A DNA stretch of 64,000 nucleotides from Lactarius indigo (taxonomy: Eukaryota > Basidiomycota > Agaricomycetes > Russulales > Russulaceae), in NCBI GenBank assembly GCA_025766275.1, contig JAFKAC010000081.1, positions 186,001 through 250,000 of the forward strand, written 5' to 3'. The first letter of the stretch is position 1; every line of letters begins with the position of its first letter. A program made the translations under genes and the position numbers. Of the stretch, positions 45,501 to 56,146 are shown in pieces. A model generated the notes under the pieces. It had not been told where the DNA came from and did not search any database. It saw only the letters and a program-made list of their open reading frames with translations.

Positions 45501-46874
45501 CAGTGGTGGAGGTAACTACTTATCATTGTACGCTCTATGTTATGACTGACGAAGGGCTTTAGGGCGCGATATTAACCTCGAAATCTTGCGCGTGGAAGGC
45601 TACCGCAAGTTCTGCAACAAGATCTTTAACGCGACGAAATTCGCCATGTTGAAGCTCGACGAGTCATTCATACCTGAAGCGACGCCTCAGGTCCGTACGG
45701 TTCCTAGGATAGCGTACATTTCTAAATTCCCCGTTGACAGCCCACTGGCAACGAGACTCTTGTTGAAAAGTGGATCCTACATAAACTCAACATCGCCGCC
45801 ACCGAAACTAACAAGCAGCTCGGCGAACGCAACTTCATGGCCGCGACCAATGCCGTGTACAATTTTTGGCTTTATGAGCTGTGCGATGTCTACATCGTGC
45901 GCCGTTTTCCTCTTGTTTGATCCGCCTCGTCGATGTTGAGCAGAAGATTAGGAAGCGATGAAGCCTATGACGGACCCCACTGTTTCTGCGGAAACGCGCA
46001 TCTCAGCTCAGCAGACGCTCTATACGTGTCTAGACCACGGGCTACGCCTGCTACATCCATTCATGCCCTTTGTGACGGAAGAGCTATGGCAACGCCTCTC
46101 CAGACGGCCTAACGACGCGACACCGTCCATTATGGTATCAAAGTACCCGATATCTGTACGTCTTTCTTTTCTACGATTGGCCGCGATAGACGAAGAGTTT
46201 TGTAGGATCCGGCCTTTGTATTCGACGACGCAGACAAACATTTCGATCTGCTCTTCAACGCGATTCGGGCGGGTCGCTCGCTCGCGGCGTCATATAACAT
46301 ACAGTCAGATATCCAGAGTAGGTCCCGACAGCAAACACCAGCTCCTTGCTAAACGGTTTGTGTAGTCTTTATTCATATACAGGATGATGCCGAAGCGGCC
46401 CTTTTCGAGTCTCAGAAGGGTGTCATTACAACGCTCACTAAGGGCTGCAAGTCCGCGGAGGTTGTCCGCGACGCCAGCAAGATCCCACCCGGCTGTGGGT
46501 CATCAGTACTCACACCGACGATTAGCGTCCACATTCTCGTACGCGTACGTCCTGTAGTCCGCTTTGCGCCAATTCCCTCTGATACACATTGACCCCAGGG
46601 CCTGGTCGACCTTGACGCTGAGATCGCCAAGTGTGAGAAGAAGCTCCAACTCGCCCAGTTGAACCTATATAAAGTCAGAAAGGTGGAGGCACAGTCAGAC
46701 TATGTAGAGACCGTTCCAGAGAACGTGCGAGTTGTCAATGAGGACAGGGTACGTCTCACCTCGATGCTTTTTTACGTATTATAGAATCACTGATAACGCG
46801 CGCAGAGGAAAACATTAGAGGCGGAAATCGCTTCGCTGGAATCCTCAAAGGAGACGTTTGCGAAGTTGAAGTAA
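42581..46874 (+). CDS. VAS1: Valyl-tRNA synthetase, probably dual-targeted
   Basis: Class I synthetase that charges tRNA-Val. About sixteen exons can be followed to TAA at 46872-46874. Motifs in order: Lys-rich N-terminal extension, [36 protein letters not shown] (HIGH), [25 protein letters not shown]-type segment, [18 protein letters not shown] (editing domain), [56 protein letters not shown] (KMSKS), anticodon-binding domain with [15 protein letters not shown], and a C-terminal coiled coil ([19 protein letters not shown]). The first Met (42581) opens a basic, Arg/Leu-rich, acid-free stretch typical of a mitochondrial presequence; the second in-frame Met is at 42671 (MSQAQN). Two starts would give mitochondrial and cytosolic forms, as known for yeast VAS1. 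Confidence 0.95.
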
Positions 46875-47763
46875 TCTAGATCTACGGAACTTAGTGGATC
46901 GGGACCCTTGCTCTTTCATCACGAACGGCATAGGGCTAGACCTGAGAGTTTTACCGTCATATTTCCGAGGAGAGTGGAACAGAACAGCATGGATGGTTGA
47001 GCCCTGATCATTTGATGTACATTGCTACGCTCCGTTTTCGTCTTGATTCAAAGGTTCCATACGTGACCGATCAGTAATCCTTACTAGAATTTACTCAAGT
47101 GTACGTAGCGGTCAGGCCTAAATTCCTCAAGGACGCCTTGGCTCGGATGATAGGTTGTGTGTTGTCGAGCACAACTTGGGCAGCGTTTGGCACGCTCATA
47201 ATAGTGGATGTATGTGGACAGTGTCAAGGGAAGGTAATCAATAGGAGAGAGCGTGGGTGCCCTTCTACTGTAATGACGGTGTAATGACGGTGACTGGGGC
47301 TCAGGCTCAAGGTCGGGCTATGGTGGGACGACTTGCCATTCGCATATGTTCGAACGGCCTGCATACCGCTCCGAGTCTAGAACTGTCGTTATCGACGTGA
47401 AGAATGCCAAGAGCCCTGCCAAGAGCGCGATGTACTCTCCGTCTCCGCGACTACCCAAGACTACGAGATGCACACTACGAGATGCATGATGAGTTGCTAC
47501 ATCCCAACCCACAATGGTTCACTTGATTCGTTTGGACAGTTGGTCCACTCAGCTTTCCTAGGAGCTACGACAGCCTACGAGTCCTACCTTACAATATGGT
47601 CCCCACCGGCCAGAGGAATTGTGAAGTATGGAAGCTACCTGGGTCAGACGAGTAGGTACGGGCTTCGTGCATACGGTCATCGCAGTTGGTCAGTTAGATT
47701 ACATACAAGAAAGCGATCAAAGTCCCGTTAAGAATGATATGTACCATAGATCACTATGTCACA
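46875..47763. other. Gene-free stretch with flank shared by both peroxidase copies
   Basis: I see no gene. A 14-nt tandem (CTACGAGATGCACA) lies at 47461-47486. From about 47515 the sequence resembles 62525-62783 next to peroxidase copy 2, so the duplicated block includes about 250 bp of 3' flank. Confidence 0.45.
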
Positions 47764-48919
47764 TTAGAGGAGATTTAACGGCCGGTCGACCTCCTCATCA
47801 ATGCCAAGTTCAACACGGAACACAGTACGGTTGAATGCGAGTATCGTCAGGCCCATTTGGTCGCGAATACGCGATTCCCAGCCTTCAGGGAAGCGTTCCT
47901 CAGTCAGGAACGTGTAGATGTCGTCTAGGCGACCACCAAAGACGGTCAACAGCGTCGATCCACTGAACGAAGATAGAATAAGTAAGGCGATCAGACATGG
48001 GAATGAACGACGGCAAAGGCCGCACGTACTTGGTAGAGCCGAATAACTTGTGTCCAGTGGATTGGGAGTACTGGCCATTAGTGGCCTTTGCCTCACGACG
48101 GCGCTCACCCAGCCGCCGCGACAGGTCAGTTGCGGTGAAGGTGCGGTTCATATTGAGATCTGCGGTCGCGTTTGCGACGTGTGCTGCGATGTCGAAATAG
48201 GGAGATTCTTTGGACGGGAGAGATCTCTGCGAGGTGGGCTGCGTGACCTTCTTGAGTGGTGGACCGGTGGCCGACTTGAGAAACGCGGCCACCAATTCGC
48301 CATCCGGCAAGCCCTGATGGAACTGATGGATTATGTCACGACCTGCGAAACGCAGCTCAGCTGCAACGCCTGGTGCTACGAGGCTAAGGGTATCAGCACG
48401 TACGGACCAACGAGGCGTCGTGCTCGATGCCGTTGTGTACATCGATATCCGCAAGATCCAAGCGCCCAGTGCTGTAAGGGCGATCCAGGACCTGGGCGAT
48501 GTAGCGCGGTACGAATAGACAAAACGAGGGAGAAAAATTGTAGGTCGACCGAATAGTCCCAGAGAGTTCCTTGAAAGAAATGTCGCGTCCATCACGCTTG
48601 ATGATTCCTTGCGGACGGGGTACGTAAGCCGAGCTCACCTATGTCATGGGTCAACGAACGTACCGTGATTTGCCATGGCGTTGAGTGCAGGGCACGAACA
48701 GCGGCTGTCGCCACTTCGCGGGGGAATGTACTCAGGCCAGACACCACCTTCACCTGGATGTCCCTTCGGTGTCACGCTACCAATCTTGCGCTTAAATGTG
48801 AAAAGATTGACGAAGACAAGAGAAAGGTCCCAGGTGAGTAGGCCTACGGAGAACAAGGCCTCGAAAAGGATTGATACAGTGCCGCGGCCGATGCGGCGGA
48901 GAGCGGTGAGGATGACCAT
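47764..48919 (-). pseudogene. Family-2 heme-thiolate peroxidase copy 1, first intron damaged
   Basis: Relative of chloroperoxidases and unspecific peroxygenases. Exon 1 (48919-48664) gives a hydrophobic N-terminus (LTALRRIGRGTVSILFEALF), VTPKGHPGEGGVWPEYIPP and GDSRCSCPALNAMANHG with the heme-binding Cys. The next coding block has GIIKRDGRDISFKELSGTI and DVHNGIEHDASL (the Glu-His-Asp acid-base motif), then RDIIHQFHQGLPDGELV, FTATDLSRRLGERR and a last exon with GSTLLTVFGGRLDDIY. Between exons 1 and 2 only about 30 nt remain, the acceptor AG present in copy 2 is changed, and no splice keeps the frame; retention gives a stop. So this copy is probably inactive unless the base sequence is wrong here. 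Copy 2 is at 62784-63959. Confidence 0.75.
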
Positions 48920-49677
48920 GACAAGGTATGGAAGATAGTCGAAGACAACGAAGAATAAAGAGCGTTTTTTCGCTGGTCCTCTCTGTGTCCAGAATTTATA
49001 TCCTTCGGCGTCACCATGGTTGATGGAGACCTGTCATTATGTAACCAGGCATTGCCCGATTTTGCATAACAAACAAAACACGGCCGAATAACCCTGTCGG
49101 TATCAGTGCTACGTACTGCGACCCGAAGAGTGACGAGAGTGGAGAAGGGAACTATACGTCGGATGGTAGAGACTTCTCGAGTGGACTTAGCATTCTCGAA
49201 CTCGAGTGCGGGTTCGCGGACTGACGTGATACGTAATGCTAGACCTAACACAGGGATTGTGTCCACAGTCGTGTTCAACGGCGTGTTCCCAGCGAAAGTC
49301 CCTGAGGCACGCAAGAGTAGTGGCGCGTAACTGGCGCAGACGTATGGAGGGATTCCGGAAACTCGGGGAATACTGAGGAGGCCGCGGTCTGGCCAATGGA
49401 CGAACCTTTCGATGCAGTGCATTAATCGAGCAACCGACTGACCTCTCGCCATCGTAGGGACAATTGCATAACCGCAAATGAGAGAAGCAGGGGTTTGACT
49501 GTCTGGGGTAATTGAAAGACATGAGAACACACATGACCTCAGGCGACGGGCTGCCGCCTCATCAAGAACATCTTCCCAAAACCGACGACGGAAATGAATC
49601 ACTAGCATAGGAATCTGTCGAGAATAAATTGAATAATATGGGTCCATTACAAGTCGATACGGTAAAGAGTGTTCCAA
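48844..49677 (-). other. Long open frame of unknown meaning, overlapping peroxidase copy 1
   Basis: A 277-codon open frame begins at 49677 (EHSLPYRLVMDPYYSIY) and runs into the 5' exon of peroxidase copy 1 in another frame. I see no domain, signal or repeat. Its first 120 codons (FRRRFWEDVLDEAAARRLRS) look protein-like; the tail overlapping the peroxidase is surely accidental. It could be an exon of an unrecognised upstream gene or chance. Confidence 0.25.
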
Positions 49678-49699
49678 CGATTTATGATAAGCATTCCAA

Positions 49700-49990
49700 G
49701 TGAATCGAGTTAGGCACAGTTACCCACTTGATCTTCCCCTCTACAGTACATGGTGTCTGATGAAAAGGCGGCGTCTCAGTCTGTCCGCGCGTCTATCGAC
49801 ATATCTTCGCGCCCATCGTTCCTGTTCCCACACGCTCGCGTTTGCATCGGCCCTCGCCGCGGCTTATTGAGGGCCTAGCCATAGGCGGTGTACGTCTTCC
49901 AGTTACCACAGTCCTCATTATCGCCATCACCTGTAGGCAGATCATCCTCTGCATAACTCGACCGGTTCCTCCGCAGTCCTCGCTCCTGTC
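49700..49990 (+). promoter_or_regulatory. 5' flank of NLR-F
   Basis: It carries, in inverted orientation relative to units C-E, the block with CGCGTTTGCATCGGCC and the CGCGCCCATCG-type stretch, so the 5' flank moved with the gene. Confidence 0.5.
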
Positions 49991-52900
49991 ATGTCCCAGA
50001 TACCAGCCACGGCCACAGCTTCCTCACGCTTCCAAGCCATATTCAATGCTGCCTTGCAATCGTATCAAAAGCAGACAAAGAAAGACCTTATTACACATCC
50101 ACTTTCCTCCCAGTTGCAATCATGTGACTCAACTAGTGCCATCCTTGCCGTGCTTCAAGACCAAGTTCGGGAATTCGACCAAGCTCGCAGTAGCGATGAG
50201 AGGTTGACAAAGTGGTTGATTCCAACTGTGAACGTCTTGTATGCGTTTTCTGCCGCCGTCTCCGAGGGAGTCGGTCTGGTAAGTCTCGATATTTAAGCCA
50301 ACACAAGCATCTCTGATATGTATTTTGTAGGTATTTTCGCCTGCGAAAGTGATCTCTGCGGGCATCGGTGTCTTCCTTTTAGCGAGCACCCTATTTCTTC
50401 TTCAAACGGATCGTTCTGATGTTGAAGGTCTTATAGGCTGCTAAGGATGTTGCGGCGAGCCAAGACACTCTCGCAGAACTGTTCGAACGCATCGGATTCT
50501 TTTTCAGCCGGCTCGAAACTTACACAGAAGTGACACCGACTGCGGCGATGACAAACATAATCACTAAGATAATGGTGGAGGTGCTTACGATCTTTGGGAT
50601 CGCAACGAAAGAATTAAGGCGCGGATCAGCAAGTAAGTTTCCGATTGGCCGTCTATCGATCTCTACTGAAGTCCGCGTAGAAAAGTTCCTGAAGAGATTG
50701 GCTGGAAGGGCTGATCTGGAGGATGCGGTAAAGAAGCTAGACCGATTGACGCAAGAAGAGGCTCGAATGGCGCTTGCAGAGGTCCTGAAGATCACACATA
50801 TCGTCCACGATGATGTAAAAGTAGTCGACGGTAAAGTAGGGAGCATGGGTGACAAGGTCCAAGCAGTTATTGACGGTGCGCGGTGCATGTCTAGCCAGTT
50901 TCCGACACCTTTTAACATTTTTAAGTTCAGATGGCAAGGAAGCGAGAGTAATTATCCAACAGACAGCAAATAACGTAGACGAAGTCAAGTGTTCGTGATC
51001 TCCCGGCATCGCCGTTGTTCGCTGCTCGCGCTTACATCTGTTCACAGGGAACCAGATAAGACAGCTCCTACGAATGTGGCTCTCTCCCGCGGATCCGTCT
51101 ACAAACCACAACATTGCACGAAAGGCTCAACACAAGGGAACGGCCGTGTGGTTCTTTCAGGGTAGCATCTTCGTCGAATGGAAGTCTAGTGGGTCCCTCT
51201 TGTGGATCCACGGAAAGCGTGCGTGTCTGTCGGCGTTTTTCGCGCTCGTGCTTTCTGACAACAATTTTCGTAGCGGGCTCTGGGAAAAGCGTTATCTGGT
51301 ATGTCGTTCTTTGCCTGCTTTCCTTTTGGAGCTTATTTTTCGCCAGTTCTTCCGTCATTCAGGACATCATGGTTGTTTGCGAAGCCGAATCAGCTATTAT
51401 GGCCTACTTTTACTTCGATTTCAGGGATCTCAGCAAACAAACCTGTCACGACCTGCTCCTTTCCCTCGTATCCCAGCTTTCTACTCGCTCTAGTCCTTAC
51501 TGTGACATACTTCACCGCGTTTACAAGGCACACGAAAATGGCACTCGACAGCCGAGTGACGACATTTTGAAGGAATGCCTTAAAGAGATGCTGACACTAC
51601 CGGGGCAGGGCCCAACTTTCATTATCCTTGATGCGCTCGATGAATGTCCAGATTCATCCGGGATCCCGTCTCCTCGTGACGAGGTCCTCCAACTCGTGAA
51701 GGAACTTGTCGACCTTCAGCTGCAAGGACTTCACATTTGCGCGACCAGTCGCCCAGAGGTCGACATCCGAGCTGTCCTTGAGTCGCTAGCGTTTCGTTCG
51801 GTCTCCCTTCATAACCAAAGTGGGCAAAAATCGGACATCGCTGACTACGTTCAAAACTTTGTCCACTCATCCTCGAGTGCGGCGATGAGGAGATGGAGAG
51901 CAGACGATAAAAATCTTGTCATCGAGACACTGACAGAAAGAGCCGATGGAATGTGAGAGCACCGAACTATTCTATGCTCACTGCAGTTTCTTACGTTGTT
52001 GCGCAGGTTTAGATGGGTATTTTGCCAGTTGGACGCGTTGCGACATTGCTTCCCACCGAATCTTCGTCAATTTCTTAATGAACTACCTGAGTCCCTGGAC
52101 GAGACATACGAGCGAATATTGAGGGGCATCACGAAAGCTCAAAAAGATAACGCTCATCGTCTGTTACAGTGCCTTGCTGTAGCTGTTCGGCCGCTTCGAG
52201 TCCAGGAGCTCGCGGAACTATTGGCATTCGATTTCCAAGCGTCGAGCTCGAGAGGGATCCCGAAGTTGAAGGAGGACTGGCGGTGGGATGACCAAGAGGA
52301 AGCCGTACTTTCGACGTGTTCAAGTTTGATTGCCATCGTTCCTAGCGGTCATTCCCACGTGGTGCAATTCTCGCACTTTTCGGTGAAAGAATACCTCACG
52401 TCTCCTCGTCTTGCGCGATCACATGGAGATGTTTCCCGGTTTTATATTGATCTGGACGCGGCACATACGATCCTGGCACAGGCATGCCTGGGTACCCTGC
52501 TCCGTTTGGACGAACACGTTAGTGCCGAAGAGTTTCCTCTGGCTGAATACGCTGCTCGACACTGGGTGGACCACGCACGATTCGAAAAAGTGTCATCACG
52601 TGTACGGCATGGTATAGATGATCTATTCGACAGTTCAAAGCCACATTTCGCGGCGTGGCTTCGGGTGCACGACATCGACGAATACTGGGGCTTTTTCTCA
52701 TCCTCGCGGCCAGATGGTCTTGGTTCCCCGCTTTACTATGCCGCATTGTGTGGATTTTATGACCTGGCAGAACGTCTTATTATGGAGCATCCCGAACAAG
52801 TAATTGCAAGTGGTGGTATCCTACTGGCCCCGTTTCCGGCAGCTTTGTCTAAGGAACACTTTGGAGTCGCGAATTTACTCCTCAAGCATAGTTCAGACGT

Positions 52901-53426
52901 AGATGTTCGAGGCGAATATGAGAGGACTCCGCTATACATTGCATCGATCAATGGAGACGTCGGCACCATGCGGTGGCTTCTCAATCATGGCGCGGATAAA
53001 AATGCTCGGAACGCTGCCGGGCGGACACCACTGCACATCGCGGCAGGTAGTAAACATCTCGAGGCTGTTCAGGTGCTACTTGAACATGGCGCAGACGTCA
53101 ACTCGCGAAATAGCGGTGGCAGAACCCCGTTACACGACACTATATTTCGTTCCAGTGGTTCTGAGGATGGAAAGTTCATCGGGGTCGTGCGGCGACTACT
53201 AGAACATGGGGCGGACCCAAATGCGCGTGGCCACAACCACTCAACTCCGTTACACGAAGCCTCATCCAAAGGGTTACTCGAGGCCGCTCGAGTGCTACTC
53301 AGTTTCGGATCGAATATAGATGAGAAGGATGGGGAGGGAAGGACCCCATTTCAAGTGGCTTCGTCAAGAGGATACCACGAAATGACGAAACTTCTATTAG
53401 AACATGGTGCTGTGGATCAGCCGTAG
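49991..53426 (+). CDS. NLR-F: inverted Goodbye-NACHT-ankyrin STAND protein
   Basis: The best-defined copy. Nine exons give 1003 residues in one frame: 49991-50278 (Goodbye), 50331-50381 (17 residues, ends at GCGAGC, a GC donor), 50437-50632, 50681-50875 (helical linker), 50931-50990 (60 nt), 51048-51218 (MWLSPADPSTNHNIARKAQH to LLWIHGK), 51274-51298 (25-nt P-loop exon, PGSGKSVI), 51347-51952 (NACHT; Walker B FIILDALDEC, sensor TSRPEVDIRAVL), 52007-53426 (winged helix, then about seven ankyrin repeats). Repeat consensus such as GRTPLHIAAGSKHLEAVQVLLEHGADVNSR is clear in several units. It is diverged from C-E yet keeps every exon boundary. No disabling change seen. Ankyrin end LLEHGAVDQP. Role in non-self recognition is inferred. 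Confidence 0.9.
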
Positions 53427-53789
53427 CTTGTGCGTTTACGCGTTCACGTCACGGTCACCGACACGTAGAAAGTTATTAATACCAGAGGTCTTTGTATAAC
53501 TGTTAGATAAAGCCGGAAGTGCGTTTCTGAGTTGAACGATGATCGGTCGACGAACCTCACCGATATCCCGTGACCCACATACACCCTGAGAAGGAAGGCG
53601 GCGTTCGGCCCCATCCGGCGAGGCGCAACATGCTTTTTTACTGACGTAGGTTTAGCTGTTCGTGCATTACTGTAATAGAGATAGCGTTCCACACAAGTGT
53701 AGGAGAGTGATATAGACTGTAAAGGGCGGGAGAAAAGAAAAGTACGACGGGAGAGCTCCGGATCGGCACGCGGTGGGCAGTAGGCGCAC
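53427..53789. other. NLR 3'-flank repeat, inverted (unit F)
   Basis: It holds the reverse complement of the flank in units A and C-E, including the TTGTATAACTGTTAGATAAAGCCGGAAGT block and the segment after the LCB1 stop. Confidence 0.55.
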
Positions 53790-54330
53790 TCATTTGCGCT
53801 TCGCAACGGCGGCCTCAGTGACCTCGGCAGCGAACTCGCACTCCTTGTGCGACAGTGCCGCCGTTATAGCGAGGCGGATGTTCGGATGCGCCTCAACTAG
53901 TTCCTGCCCGCACACCCAGCGTGGGTACGTGACCACTTGCCCTGCGCGAACGCCTCCTCCACGATGTCCTGCAGCAGGTGCTCCTCACCCACGCGATGTC
54001 GAACGACGGCGCATCGCGCAGCGCAGCGATTGCGGGGTTAAGTGGCTTCGCAGATGCGGATATGGATGCAGAAGACGTCGCCTCAGAACGCAGGTGGATG
54101 TGGATGATCGGCGAGGCGCTGGGACGGGATCGTGACGGCCTTGACCCAGTAGAGAACAGCTCACGCCGCAGGTTCTCCTCCAGCGGCGTACTCAGGATTG
54201 ACACCGTGTGCCACAAGATGTTGATGCCATCCTCGGTGGGGAGTGTGAGGGGCGTCGGGACGGCGATGGAGAAGACGAAGGATGTGTATTTGAGGTCATC
54301 TTTGAGGTCATAGTTGCTTCTCCGCCAAAA
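53790..54330 (-). pseudogene. LCB1: LCB1 3'-end fragment, copy 4 (longest)
   Basis: The minus strand reads FVFSIAVPTPLTLPTEDGIN, WHTVSILSTPLEENLRRELF, SRPSASPIIHIHLRSEA, then DAPSFDIAW. After a frame change it reads GEEHLLQDIVEEAFAQGK, and after another VCGQELVEAHPNIRLAITAA and EVTEAAVAKRK with TGA at 53792-53790. This is the C-terminal 170 or so residues of serine palmitoyltransferase Lcb1 with two frame shifts. It lacks the PLP-binding part. It has the same position relative to the NLR 3' end as copies 1-3, so it travelled with the NLR. Its 5' edge is 80 nt from the TCD gene start. Confidence 0.78.
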
Positions 54331-54413
54331 CAGGGACACTCGTTACCAGTTTGGTGCTTGAAAAAGAGTCCGATATGTTGTCACGTGCATGATCACCTTC
54401 AGCCATTACGACG

Positions 54414-56146
54414 ATGACCCTCCCCGTCAACCTCAACTCCCACAAAACACAACTCCTACTCACAGCAGCGGCCACAGCATTCACAACATATTCACTCCTT
54501 TCCATTTATCAATCTCGCTCCCGCCAGAAGCGACGCAACGACCTTGCCGAGGACATAAAACGTTCTCTATCCGAACAAACCTCCTCTAACCGCGTACAAC
54601 CCTCTCCATCATCACTACTCCCTGCCCCTGGCACCGAATATGCAGAGAATCTTGTGCGTGAGCAGCTCGCGCGCAACTATGCCTTCCTCGGGGAGGAGGG
54701 CGTCGCGCGTGTGCGCAGTGCGTCGGTCGTGATCGTTGGCTGCGGTGGCGTTGGCAGCTGGGCGGCAGTTATGCTTGCGCGTTCTGGGGTCGCACGGCTA
54801 CGACTGATTGACTTCGACTACGTGACGCTCTCCTCTCTAAACCGCCATGCGACTGCGGGGCTCGCGGATGTCGGCACGCCGAAAGTGCAATGCGTAGCAC
54901 GTGCGCTGCGAGGTATTGCGCCATTCGTGCAGGTTGACCCACGAGTAGAGCTGTGGCGTGGTGGTGCAGACGGTGTGGATCTCCTCGACGGCGCGGATTG
55001 GGTTGTCGGTATGTGCTCTCAATGGCGCTTGTCGTTATGAAATTTTTTTTGGGAAGATAACAACTGACGAATTGATGAAGATGCAATCGACAATATTGGT
55101 ACAAAGGTAGAGCTACTTGCGTACTGTGTACGGAATAACATCAAGGTATTCTCGTCCATGGGTGCAGGCACCAAGTCCGACCCAACGCGCATCCAAATAG
55201 CAGACCTCTCTGCGACACATTACGACCCACTTGCACGTGCTGTGCGCCAGCGCCTCCGTGCCGTCCTCTCTCGGTCGTCTCCACCCTCGCCCCTCTCGTG
55301 CCCCGACCGCGACACCGACTCAGACCCGGACGCACCTTCGCCGTCCTCAACAAGCGCGTACTCGATTCCGGTGGTGTACTCAACCGAGGTTCCTGGCGAT
55401 GTTGCGCTTCTCCCGCTGGCCTACGCGGAACTGGCTAAAGGCTCTGTGGATGAGCTCGCGCCGCTTCGCGACTTCCGCGTGCGGATTTTGCCGGTGCTCG
55501 GGCCGTTGCCGGCGCTCTTTGGCCTGCACATAGCGACGTACGTGCTTTGCGAACTCGCGGGACGCCCGCTGGAGCGCCCCTTACCCGTGCGCCACCGCAA
55601 GAAGTTGTACGAGCGGATGTGGAAAGATCTGCTACATCGCGAGTCGCGCATTGCACGCAAACAGATCAAGTTTGTCCTTTTCTACCTGTTCTGTCCGCTG
55701 CTCTCCGAGAGCTTATTTCCCCGGACTTTAGCACACTCCCTTTGACGATCGCGGACATCGCGCTGCTGTACGAAGACTTCGCGCTCGGGCGGTCGATCGT
55801 CCCGCCTCAGGCGGCGTGCGTGCGACCTGCGCTTGTGCGCTGGGACCCCTGCGCGCCGCTCAGTCTCGAGAACTGCGTGGTCGCGGAGTTCAAGGAGGCA
55901 GAGCGCGCTGTGCGGTCCGTGTTCGCAACTCCCCAAGACGGCGAGATCCGTGACGACGGGATTCCGACAAATGCTCTCCCTCCCAATGACCACGTCGATG
56001 CGCTGGGAGAGCCGATCGATATGGCTCTGCTACTTCAGGGCGTCGTCCCCACCAGCCCAGAGGAGTTATGGGGCGTTGAAGCTGCTAAGATTGCGCAAAA
56101 TCGCATCGCCCAGGCGCGGCGCTTCCGGGAATGGGCACTACACTAG
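54414..56146 (+). CDS. TCD1: tRNA threonylcarbamoyladenosine dehydratase (TCD type, ThiF/E1-like)
   Basis: TCD enzymes cyclise t6A37 of tRNA to ct6A using ATP; fungal forms sit on the mitochondrial outer membrane. An N-terminal hydrophobic stretch (TQLLLTAAATAFTTYSLLSI) could be that anchor. The E1-like Rossmann fold follows: ARNYAFLGEEGVARVRSA, VVIVGCGGVGSWAAVMLARSG, LRLIDFDYVTLSSLNRHATA, then DAIDNIGTKVELLAYC, SMGAGTKSDPTRIQIADLS and VVYSTEVPGDV. Exons 54414-55008, 55081-55673 and 55712-56146 give 540 residues in one frame. The second intron would be only 38 nt with a weak GTCCTT donor, so that junction is less sure. It is either TCD1 or TCD2; the two cannot be separated by eye. Confidence 0.85.

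Noticed and set aside
47900..48595. 231-codon open frame through peroxidase copy 1
   Set aside because: It reads through the intron after the EHD motif in a shifted frame; only its part up to about 48380 agrees with peroxidase sequence.
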